Shown one piece after another: positions 34,801 through 46,800 of a stretch of 64,000 nucleotides of DNA. This DNA comes from Chamaea fasciata (Eukaryota; Chordata; Aves; Passeriformes; Sylviidae): positions 43,888,805-43,952,804 of the forward strand of contig JARCOQ010000004.1 in assembly GCA_029207755.1 (NCBI GenBank). The letters run 5' to 3'. The position numbers were made by a program, and so were the translations under genes. Numbering within the stretch: the stretch's first letter is position 1; each line of letters starts with the position of its first letter. The notes under the pieces are model-generated. The model worked only from the letters and a program-made list of their open reading frames with translations. It was not told the origin of the DNA and searched no databases.

Positions 34801-37800
34801 GGGGCCGTCCCGGCCAGCACAGCCTGTGTTTCGGGGGTGAAAAGGCACGGGTCAGGTCCCAGAAGCCAGGCTACGCCGGCAGGACCCCCCCAGTGCCCCC
34901 AGAGCCAGCGAGAAGCAGAACAGTGACGCTGTCTTATTGCTATTTCTTGTACGTGGGAAGATCGCACATAATCAACATAATTTGTAAGCAAGCTTCGCTT
35001 TATTGATCAAAAGGCACACATTATATTGAGGCTATGTATTATTATGCACACTTGTTAACATTTGATTGGTTACAGTAAAAGAAAACTATATACTTGTTAT
35101 CACTAAGCTTCTCCCTCAAACTTCTCAACCCCAACGCTTTGTTATGGTAACACAGCTGCGTTCAAGGTCATGCTGACCTCACCGGCTCCTGTGCAAGTGA
35201 TTTTAGCAAAGCTTTCTCATGTCTACGTGGCCTTGGTCATGTAGCCATTCCTCAACACTCTCTCAGCTCTGGGGTTTCCCTGCCAGTCCCTGCTCTCTAG
35301 CCTGAGAGCGGGGGTCGAAAAAGATCATGCTGTGTGTGGTTTTTTTCGCGTCAGGAAGTAGATATTGGGCAGATAGCTCTTAAAACATCAGAAAAATGGG
35401 CGTACGACTATCTGTTCACCAAAAAGAGTGTATTAAAACAGCTTAAAAATATTTTAATTAATGTCAAAATCCCTAAAAAGTTACTAACACAATTTGTCTG
35501 CTGGCTGTCAGCTGAGATACCTGATTCTGCCTTGCACGATTTGAATTCCATTTCATTTTGGGATAAAATTGGACAATTACTAACTTTAAAAGTTGAAAAT
35601 GGTGATCGAAAAGCTGCTCTATTTATCCCATTATTCTTGCAAGTTCGCAAGCAGCTGTTACAAGCTGAAGAACAAGAACAAAGCAGACAGTCACAGATAA
35701 ACTCTCCAAATAATCCTTGCTTTTTTTCTAATGCCTGTGTTCCTGAAATGGAGGGGATTACCAAGTCTGCCCAACAGAAACAGGACTCCAGGACTGACAA
35801 CAGCAGCCCGGGACTCCTGTGTCTCCCTCAGCACCACGTGGTGGGGGGCAATGGTGGACACCATGTGCTCGCTTCTTCTCCCCACAACCCCTTCTCTCCC
35901 CTAACCCCCGCCCCCGCTCCATATCCCTTGCCCAACCCATTTGTGCCTTTGACTGTCCCGACCCATCCTTCCTCCCAATGCCTCCCGCCACCTCCGAGCT
36001 ACCGCGGGGATGGGGGCAGGCCCCTTGCAGCCTCCAGCCCCAGCGGGGACGAGGGTGGGCGGCTCCCAACCCACAGCCCCAGCGGGGGGGATGATTCCCT
36101 CACAGCAAGGGGACTTGAGCAGCCTCTCCTGAGACCACAGGAGAGGTGGGAGCTGCCTCTTTCCAGACCCCTGGGGATGGGAGAGGGAATACCTCCTGCC
36201 TCCCTGGGCACTGGAAGAGCAGTAGATAATTTAGGAAGCCTACCTGCTGCTGCACCTGTTACGTGTCTTGGTCATAGATGAGGGACGAGAGCTTATCAGC
36301 CGTTATCATATCAAGATATAAAGGAGATTTGCAAAATACAGAGAGAATTTGAAAGATCCATTGAAATTTTTAAAGGCATGATAAGGGCAACTTTTAATTC
36401 AAATGAGATGGTACTCAATGACATCAAAGACCTATTTAGGTGTCTGTTAACCCCCTTAGAATATGATTTGTGGGAAAACAGGTGGAAAAAAGCCTTGACA
36501 ACACTATTACATGAGATTCACCAAACTCCTGGTGAGGCAAAAGACAGTGATGGTAATGATATTACACATGAGCATCTGTGTGGTGAAGGTGATTGGCACT
36601 GTCCAGAAAAGCAAACTCGAGTGTTATCCAAATCACTTCAAGTTAAGATCTGTGATGTTGCAGAAAAATTGTTTTATCAGCTACCAACATTTGAAATTAA
36701 AGGCAGTTATGTTAACATTAAACAGTTTCCCTCAGAGAATTTCTTGCAGTTTGTGGACCATCTGAGAACACAAGTGGAAAGACAAGTGCAAGACCCGGTG
36801 GTGCAGGCAGAATTGCTCAAGGAGATGACTCAGAGGAATGCTAATGAGACCTGTCATAGAATCATTCTCAGCCTTCCCCTTGACCCATTGCCTAGCCTCA
36901 CACAGATGATAGAAGCCTGTACCAGGAAAGCAGAATTGTTCAGTGCTCCTGAAAGGAATTCAGGACTGGCACTCCCACAGCATGCGGCAGCTGTGGCACC
37001 AAGACCGAGGAGGCAACCAATGTCACCAGACCAGCAGCAGCACATCATCTGCCTCCGTTGCAAAAAGCCAGGACACTTTGCCAGAGCCTGCCCACAAAAC
37101 CAGAAACAGAAGAAGTCCTAAAAACGAAAAAACTGAGTTTACAGTGTGTACCCACCATTAATACAACTACGCGCAAAGATATAAATATAGCGGGACCCAC
37201 ACTGGCAAATGCCTCTCTCTTAACAAAAAAGGGGGAGGACGGGACACATGGTGTGGGGGTGCAGAAAAATAAAAATGTCAAATATTCAATTAACAAGGTT
37301 TGGCAGCCTCGAGACCGATTTAGGCTCGTGACTACCAAAGGTTTTCATTTCAGGTCTACTGATTGGACTGTTGTTACAGTGGACATGTCAAATACCTCAC
37401 AGGACCTGGCAGTTCACGACATGGGACTGGACAGTGAGTATTTTGTTATTGGGGACACAGCACACACACCCTTAGAGCTTGAGGTAGCTCCCATGACCAT
37501 TAAGGGAAAGATAACAGGCCTGATACTGTTGGCATGTTGCATGCACCCACCATTTTACCTGGTAGAGGGGCAAATTCTTGCCCAAGCCATTCCTGTTCCT
37601 ACAGAGATCATAGCAGATGGAAAATCACCAGAAGTCTACTGGGCGAAGTTGGTGGGAGAAGATAAACCCTCAATGGCACGCAACCTAGCTTGTGGGTCAG
37701 ACCTCCTCCATGTGGAGGAAGTCTTGGACATGGGAGCTCAAGTTACGGTTATACCTGAGACCATGTGCCATCACATTGGGAATTGCAGCCTGTAGCCAGC

Positions 37801-40800
37801 AAACTTCAGGGCTTAGGAGGAATCGCATTGGCAAAAATTTCAAAAAGCATCGTGCAAATTGAGGGACATGATGGAAAATTGGCAAGTGTCCATCCATTTG
37901 TTGCAAAATATGAGGCCCCCCTGTGGGGGAGAGACACTTTGTCCCAGTGGGGAGTCCAGTTGGTCATTCCTAAGACACCCCAGGATTTTTGAAAATAGCC
38001 ACTGTGGAACGCCCTGCCCAAAAGTTAACGTGGTTGGATGATACCCCAAGATGGGTAGCACAGTGGCCATTGAGTAAAAAGAAACTCAAGGTGCTTGAGG
38101 AGCTCGTGGAAGAGCAATTGGCTCAAGGACACATAGTAGAGACAACAAGCCCTTGGAATTCCCCAGTCTTTGTCATAAAGAAACCGGGGAAGGACAAGTG
38201 GAGGTTGCTTCATGATCTCCAGGAAATAAACAGAATTATAGAGGACGTGGGACTACTCCAGCCAGGGATGCCTACTCCAACAATGCTCCCTCGAGATTGG
38301 CAATTGGTTGTTATAGATATCAAGGATTGTTTTTTCCAAATTCCTTTACACCCAGAAGATGCCCCAAGGTTTGCATTCTCAGTTCCTTCTATTAACCGAG
38401 AAACACCAATGAAGTGCTATCACTGGAAAGCTTTGCCTCAAGGTCTTACATTGAGCCCTTTCATATGCCAACAGTATGTGGTCTCATTGCTGTCTCCAGT
38501 ACGTGCCGAGAGTAAGGACGCCATCATCCTTCATTATATGGATGATGTGCTCGTGTGTGCCCCCAATGACTATACTCCAACACACGCTTGACCTAGTGGT
38601 TAAGGTTTTAACCTCTGCTGGATTTCAATTGCAGGAAGACAAAGTTCTAAGGATGCCACCTTGGAAATACCTGGGTTTGGAAATCACTGCAAGGACTGTT
38701 GTTCTGCAGAAATTGGAAATTGACTGCAGTCCCAAAACCCTAGCAGATCTTCACTCCCTGTGTGGGTCTTTGAATTGGGTAAGACCCTGGCTAGGCCTCA
38801 CAAATGAGGATATAGCTCCCCTTTTCAATTTATTGAAGGGGGAGAGGAAGCTGGTTTCTCCCAGGGAACTGACCCCAGAGGCAAAGACGGCAATCGAAAA
38901 GATACAGAAGGCCTTGTCAGAGAGACAGGCTCATCGGTGTGAGCCAAACGTGCCTTTCCATTTCATTGTTCTAGGAAAGCTGCCACATTTGCATGGTTTG
39001 ATTTTCCAGTGGATCAAAGAGCAGAGAGATTCACTCTTGATCATTGAGTGGGTCTTCCTCTCTCACCAAAGATCCAAGACCATCACAGAGCCACAAGAAT
39101 TGATAGCTCAGCTTATTCAGAAGGCCAGGAATTGGCCTGTGTGAATTGACTGGTTGTGACTTTATGTGTTCACCTTCCAGTCAAACTCTCTGAGGAGGGA
39201 AAGGACTCTCCTGAGAGATTGTCCAAAGAGATGTTTGAGCATTTGCTCCAGGGCAATGCCAGTCTCCAATTATCTCTGGACAGCTACAGCAGACAGATAT
39301 CAGTCCATGCCCTGTCCCACAAGTTGTTCAATGAGGAATTCCACCTCATTCCTTGTGAGAAGAGGAGTCGGAGACCACTCAAGGCTCTCACAGTGTACAG
39401 GGATGCATCTGGGTCTTCTCACAAGTCGGTGATGACTTGGAGAAATCCACAAACGCAGCTTTGGGAGGCTGATGTTGAATTTGTGGAGGGATCACCCCAA
39501 GTGGCCAAACTGGCCTCCATGGTAAGAGCTTTTGAGAAGTTCTCGGAGCCAATGAACTTGGTGACTGACTCTGCTTACGTGGTGGGGGTAGTGTCCAGAG
39601 TGGAGCAGGCTGTGCTCAAAGAAATAGAGAATGAGCATCTCTTCAGATTGCTTTCAAGGCTAATTTATTTAGTTTCTCATGGAGAGCATGCATTCTGTGT
39701 GATGCATGTGAAGTCACGCACTGATTTTCCAGGTGAAATTGCAGAGGGGAATCGTCAGGCAGACACCCTTGCTGCCCCAGTTGAAAGGGCACATCTCCCT
39801 GACGTCTTCCAACAGGCAAAGCTGAGTCACCAACAATATCATGAAAATGTGCCAGGTCTGGTCTATCAGTTCCAGCCAACAGAGAGTCAGGCTCAAGCCA
39901 TTGTGGCCACCTGTCCCAACTGCCAGCTTCAGGCCATACCATCCATGGGCGTGGGAGTTAACCTTGGGGGCCTTGGCAGTTGTGAGGTGTGGCAGACAGA
40001 CATCACACACATTCCTAGTTTTGGCCGCCTCAAATATGTTCATGTAAGCATCGATACATATTCAGGTGCAGTCTATGCCTCTGCCCACACAGGAGAAAAC
40101 TCTGTGCCTGCCAAGCAGCACCTAGTGCAAGCTTTTTCAGTGTTGGGAATCCCAAAAGAAATCAAAACTGGTAACGGCCCAGCATATGTGTCCAAGGAGT
40201 TCCTGGAATTTGTCCAGCAGTGGGGAGTGGAACATAAAACTGGCATCCCTCACTCCCCCACAGGTCAAGCTGTGGTTGAGCGTGCACACCAGACGCTCAA
40301 GCAGGTCTTGGCTAGACAGAGCAGTTCAACTGTGTGGATGTCTCCACAGCAGAAGCTCTGCAAAGCCTTGTTTACCATCAGTTTTCTGAACTGTTCATTT
40401 GAAAACATGAGTCCACCAGTGGTATGGCATTTTAATAGTGGCAATCTCTTCAAATTGTCTCAGCGTCCACCGGTTTTAATTAGGGACTCTGAAACTTGGG
40501 AAACCAAAGGTCCCTATGAGCTCGTGACCTGGGGTCGTGGCTATGCATGTGTGGCTACTCCCTCAGGCCCTCGGTGGATTCCCCAGAAGTGGGTGAAACC
40601 TTTTGTCCCCAAAAATCCAGTTCAAGCAGAAGGGGATGAGAGGCAAGTGGCCGTTGCTTCAAAGAGAAGACGCCCCTGGATGGAGGAAAAAGAATCTTCC
40701 TAGGTGTGGATTCCTTCCAGCAGAAACAGAGACCTTTTACGTGTTTTAAAAATGTTTGTTTTTCCCTTTCAGAGAAAACCTACCTCACACTCAACCCTGT

Positions 40801-43800
40801 GATGAACCCCATCCAAGTTGTCATCTTGTTAGTGCTGAACTGTTTAAGGGCTGGGGATTCACAGGGTGGTGGACTTCTATAGTTAAAACAATTTTGCTAT
40901 TTCTTGTTATTCTTTTCCTTGTAACAATAGCGTTCAGGATCCTACGTTGTTTGATTTTCAAGGCTATCAATGGCCTCATACATTCTACCTCAGAAGTCAA
41001 CCACATAAGAGTTGGCAAATCTTAAGCAACCTGACATCCATACCATTTGTAAGTGGTGGGAAAACCCACATCCTGTGTCAAAATGAACCTAATGTTTTTC
41101 TTGTAACTTTGTTAAACAAAAGAGGGGGAGATGTTGTATTTCTCTGGGGAATGGTTTTCCCCCCAAGACTACTAATGCCTGTAACCATATGGTTTGATCT
41201 TTCCTTCCTTTCTTGACCTAATTGGCTGAGTGCCAGCCATCTTCCCTAAGTGGGAGACTAGATAAGACCCCTGTACTTCCTTGTTCTCTCTCTTGGCCCC
41301 TGAACCCTTCGAGAATAAACACCTTGGAATAATTCTGGGGTAAGAGCCTCTTGGAACCTTTTGTCCTGTCCCTCTGAGATATCCCTCCAAAGCCTCTCAA
41401 GAGCTAGTCCCGGGGCGGCTGAAGGGGGATGTTTTCACTCAATTTTAGCACTATTGCTAGTTTTTTCCAGTATGAAGACGGTTCTAATCTTCTGTGAAGA
41501 GGACAATAAAAGAGTTTACAGTGGAAAGGTATTTTCTTCACTCCAGGTGTGAAGTAGTTGAACTGTGTATAGTATGAATGCAAGCTCATCAGATAAAGCA
41601 CTCCAGAATCTGATTACACATGCAAAAAAGATTTGTTCAGACTGGTGTGGCATAGAAAAGATATCTTGTAGAATGACGGGACATGTCTTCTGAAAGAAAA
41701 CTTTTAGTCCTAGCAAAGGATAGTTTGAGATGATTGCTTCTCTACTATGTGATAAGGAAAGTTAAGTGCTTAAGAGGAGACCTGTGACCTGCAGCATGCT
41801 GAGCAATGTCCTTCCAAGCATCGGTACATTCCATCTTACCCTATTGTAGTGATCTCCACTTGAAGCATGTTGCTGGTATGTCTTTTGGATAGTGCCTAAA
41901 TAAATCGCTTTATCCTGCTCCATCTTCTCTGCTTTTAGAAACCTGACAAAGTCTGTCATCTTTATTTGAGATCCTTAAATGTTTGGAGTCTCTCCCTTTG
42001 ACTTTTAAGTTTCTGTGAAAGTGACCCGGTCCTTTACCTGCATAGACTCATGTAAGGGAGTAAAAATAGTTAAATGACACTATCTCTCAGCATTAGGACT
42101 GTTCACACTACTTTGATTACTTTGTCAAATCCTGTTAGTTTGCCAACAGCTAGCCAATAAATCCAACAGAACCAAAAGATATGGAATGTCGTATTTGTGA
42201 TGGATATTTTCTCATGGGTTGTACCAAGCAAGGTTGTGGACATTGTGGGAGAAATTATTTACCAATTACTTTGTTTGATCCTTTGCAGTAATATAGCAGC
42301 CTAACTGCCATTGCAAAATTAGTCCTTTTTGTATGACACAAGTGAAACTGGACCAACAGGGCTTCTAAGGTGACTTGATAGTCAAATATGTATGCTCCAT
42401 CCAGCGAAGGAACGTTGCACCAATGCTGAGTCACATTAAACCCTTGGGAAATATGCTTTGACTTCAGTTTTGCAAACAGTTGAAGATGTACCTAACATCT
42501 CTGATTATTCAACAGGTTTTTTTCCTCCTACGTTACTCATCTGCAATTTGTGGACTAGGGGACTGGTTTGTCACAACTCATTGTGTCTTCTGAACTTCTA
42601 GAGCAGTTATCAGGCAGACCAAGTAGTGTGGGTGTCCTGAAGAAGCTTTGTAGAAAGATTCATGTGGTTGCAGGAAATTGAAGACAGCAACTATCATATA
42701 GTTCTGAAATTTTGGTCTCTCTTGTGTGTGCCTGAGATGTGTTTGTGTCTGATTCAGTACTGGGTTTGTCAAAGACAGCAGCTGTTCCTTGAGGTTTGCT
42801 TTCCAAACTGTGGTCTAGTAGCACTTCTCTCTCACACCGCTTTTGTTTAGTACTTTTTACTCAAAATGTATTTGAAGGGAACAGAGGAAAATTGCTATTT
42901 TAGATTAATGTATTTAACCTTTTTTTCTCTTGAAAAATTCCCATTTGTGTGGTACCCTATAACTCTCACAGGAAATACAAATTTTTTAGGTCCTATTGAA
43001 GGTTAATGCCAAGCAAGAAAGTTCAGAGAATTTTATGCAATACAAGGAATTTGACATACATCTGCCAAAAAGTTTTGCTTTCCCAGAAACCATTCAGATC
43101 AGAAGAGGTGAAGTTCCTCCAACTTTTAAAATTTATCGATGAATAATGTGTTTCTGAGCTACATTAGAATGGAACTTAGTCCACTGCCTTGGTTTATGTA
43201 TTTCATGGCACTCTCCCTTGAACACAGCTTATGTTTATTTTGACTAGCTTAGATGCAATGCGTAATCCCACTGTAAGTGCAGGACTTGGCTTTGAAAATA
43301 CTCCCTAGGACAACTGTTCTTTATTTGGAAACTAGAGACAACTTCTTTTCTTTTAGCTATTATTTTAATAGGCTTGTTGGTAGTACCAATTATATGAGAG
43401 TTTTTGGTTTTTTGTTTCAATGGTCGCTATGTCACGAAGTTATTTTGCTTTGCCCTTGACATTTGCAAAGTTCTCTTATGTGCATCTACTCCCAACAGCT
43501 GTAATGAAAATCACTTGTTTTTTAAGTTCTCTTAATTTAATTTTTTGTTGTTGTTCCTGCCTTTTATGCTCTTTTAACAAAGCATTTGTGAGTACTGACT
43601 CACTCACGAGAATGTCAGGAGTGCTTTAATTTAGCTGTGATTTTATGAAGGGAAGGGAAAGTAAGATTCTTCTGATACTTCAAAAACATCTACTAGTAAC
43701 TTAGTTGCTGTGTGGAGCTATAATTATCAGAAATATTAGGACAAATCCATCTGTAGTTTTTCATTAAGTGAAGGAGGCGTAAGGACATAGGGTGAAGGAT

Positions 43801-46800
43801 AGACATGGTGAAACTGTATCAGCTAGTAGAAATACACCCTATTGCTACTGCCAGTGTCATGTGTTACATGGGTGAGTCTCCTAGGGCAGTGCTGCCATTC
43901 TCAGCTGCAGAAGGCATCCTGGGGAGGTGAGCAGGCTGGCACAAGCTAGCTCAGCATTCCCACACACAGCTGTCAGCAGGATTAGCATACTGGGGTGCCT
44001 GAGCTCTCTGCCATCTGAAAGCAGCCAGATGGAAAGGGTTCAGACACTAGAGATTCAGGAGTAGTACAAATTAGTAGGGAAGACAGAAAGAATGGATGAG
44101 AGAAAGGGAGTATGAGTTTTAAGCAAAAAAAGCTGCAAAGCATCGAACCATGTTAACAGGTGTAAGTGAGCGGTAGAACCTGTGTTAGAGGATTTTTAAA
44201 AGATATTTGTACTATCAAGGCATGAGACAGGCCTCCTTGATCGGTTGGTAGTATTGCTATGTAAGAATAGCAGGCTCACCAAGGCAGTGATGGGCACCAG
44301 TTAGGCTTCAGGCTCAAGCAGCTAATCTTAAGAACAATGCTGTGTTATGTAATCCCATTCACTTGGGAGTTTCCATGCTAAGCTGCTTTTTTTGTACCTG
44401 TCAATTTTGCCTCACCCTGTTCCTCATCCTAGTCATTTCTGGTATTCTCTGGCCACTCTTGGAGCCCAAGGATTTGGGCAGTGGAAATATAGTAAGACTG
44501 TGAATAATACGTTTTCAGGATTTGCAGACTTTTGGAATACAAACTCTCCTATGTTTGCAGGGAGCACCTTGAGTTAGTGGTCTGTTTGTCTGCTTAAAAT
44601 CTCAAATGGCGTAAAGCTGCTTATTTGGGTTTTCAATCAGATCAGGTTCCACTTGAATCGCATGAATTGCCTATTTAATCGTCGTTTATGTCAACTGAAA
44701 ACAAAAGCTGATGATGTGTGGTCAAGGCAGAGCTTGATCCAAGAGTGAAGTTATGGGGAAATAATAGGGGTTTTTTACTTATTGTCTTTGTGTATAATTT
44801 AAAGGATTACAGCACTGGTCAAGTGTGACTTAGGGGGTAAGAGTTCAATGCCCCTGTGGTGGGGAATGCTAAGGGTGCTGAGGAAGGCTTAGATATGGAA
44901 ACAGCTGCTCTATGTAAATATAGGATGCCTTGAGAATCCTGGCATTTTTCCTGTGACATAAGCTCCAATTTAGCTGTGAGGTAGGATAACACTTCATTAG
45001 ATCTCACTTAAGGTGTTGTGAGGTGTATCTTCTGATCTTACTCATCAGAGTGTAATAAAAGCAAAATATCTTTTTGTGCCCTTCCTTAACGAATATTAAA
45101 TTAGTTTGAGAACCTCTGTTAGCAAAAGTTTTGTCTTAGTAAGCAGAAAGTCTGTTGATAGTAAAGACAGTGTCACATGATGGCTGTGGTATTGCTGTAA
45201 AATTGCAGAAATTAAACATTACGATGGAAAGCTTGTGTAAATAGGGTCATTTAGGCGAGGCATTAAATTAGTGGGCAACAGGGTTTGTCTTTCCTTTTTA
45301 ATCCTAAGAACACCTTATGGTTTTTGTCAGGCTTCAGGTTCATGCAGGCAAGTGTGTGTATGTATTTGTCATGTCATTTTAAAGTACCATTATTCTTCAC
45401 ACCTTATTATTAATAACAGCTCTTTTTCTCTAAGTTTTCTGAGTTGTCATTTTGTTGGAATATTATGGAAAGGGAAGCCAGGACGAAGCTCTAATGGCGC
45501 ATTGCTTAGCCTTCACAGTCTGGGTCCATAACACACATTTCTGAAGCAGTGGTACGTGCTGTGAAAAGACAGTCCACTGTGGTAGCAGTACTACTTGTGT
45601 AAAATAAAATAAAAATGCGTTTTGTACTTGGGAAGAAACCTTTATTGTGAAAATTCTGCATGTGGACGCTCACAGAAGAGGGAAGTGAGGCAAAATAAGA
45701 CCCATCTTCCTCTTGCAATATTGAGCCACAAATAATCTGCTAAGCACCAAGTGCTATCATGCAAGATGTTTTTCTCTGGCTTGCCAGTCAAGTTAATTTC
45801 TGTTAGTCATCTGAGTCTGAGTACTGAACTTACAGTGCATTTTTTCCTAAACTAGACATTCTCTTCAGAACAGAAGCTAGAGCTACAGATTTTATGACTG
45901 CTGAAATATCCATGGCAGTATTTCGATTTTCCGCTCTTCATTGCTGAAATTCCAATACTGGAGTTCAGATATATGGTACTGTCAAGTCAGTAGACAAATA
46001 CTTTTTCAGGATCTCAACAAAAATTATGTTACAATTTTGTTCTTTAATATATGCTGTATTGTCAACATGCTACAGTGGCATTCAACATTACTGTGAATCC
46101 TGTAATACACATTTCTATTTCTTTGGTTATCTATTTGTTTGTTGGTTTATTTTTTTTTTTTTTTATCCCTGCAGTTCAGATGGAGAAAATGGAACTGATG
46201 AAAAAAGAAAGGCTGGAAAATCACCCACTGTGTCACTGCAGACCCCTACCAGTGAAATGGAGTATTTTGATGACCGGAAAAAAGTTGATCTTGCTAGGTA
46301 ATGTCAGAAACACTGTCAGTTTTCTTCTAGTAAGATGTTTAGAGTGGCTGCAACCTACTTCCAAAGCTACCCTGAGTAGCAATATTTATCAGATATCCCA
46401 GTGGAAGGTAAGCTTGCACACCATGCAGGTGAATTGGAAGCCGGGCACCTTCCTTGGTTGGCCTGTTAACCACTGCAAGGATTCACAATAGAATTTAGAC
46501 TCTGTGCTGGCTTAGTTCTCCTGTTGTAGGAAATAATATGTTGAACTGTTTGGTGCCACTGCTTGTCACATTCCTTTCATAATCAATTTGACAGGCAGTC
46601 AAACTGAGCTGCAGTTTTAGTCCTGGCTTGTTTCCAGAACACTTTCATGCTGGAATACTGATTGTCCATGGGAAAACTATGACATAAGTTTTATTTTGGA
46701 CTCTGTGCCATATATTGCATCAGATTTTTGTAATGTCCCCACAAAGACACTCATTCTTCTTTTGTTGGAGAACTGGAATGCATTTTAAGTGTTTCTAAAA

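Larger units (their letters stand above)
37127..37992 (+). pseudogene. pro: Class II ERV dUTPase-like and protease region (pro), broken
   Basis: Open in the -1 frame to a TAG at 37793-37795. The first part contains KGKITGLILLA and then VEGQILAQAIPVP, which resembles the C-terminal motifs of retroviral dUTPases; this identification is moderate. Then comes the protease, with active-site LDMGAQVTVIPE (Met in place of the usual Thr). A frameshift at about 37765-37795 moves the rest (GLGGIALAKISKS..., LWGRDTLSQWG) to another frame, which ends QDF-TGA at 37990-37992. The protease would cut Gag-Pol; it is broken by the frameshift. Confidence 0.82.
34060..41437 (+). mobile_element. Class II (betaretrovirus-like) endogenous provirus in GRAMD2B intron 1
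   Basis: This is a 7.4-kb LTR provirus in the same orientation as the host gene. The LTRs start TG and end CA and are flanked by a perfect 6-bp duplication CTCAAT (34054-34059 and 41438-41443). Gene order is leader, gag (one CCHC knuckle), dUTPase-like and protease, RT with YMDD, RNase H and integrase, then an env-tail remnant, polypurine tract and LTR. Gag, pro and pol sit in successive -1 frames, with slippery heptamers at both junctions, as in betaretroviruses. Nonsense codons, at least three frameshifts and an env deletion make it defective. About ten LTR substitutions in 305 comparable bases (about 3%) suggest a fairly recent insertion. Confidence 0.93.

Noticed and set aside
46051..46491. 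146-codon + strand ORF over exon 2
   Set aside because: It reads exon 2 in the wrong frame and runs into intron. The GRAMD2B frame is fixed by phase with exons 1 and 3.
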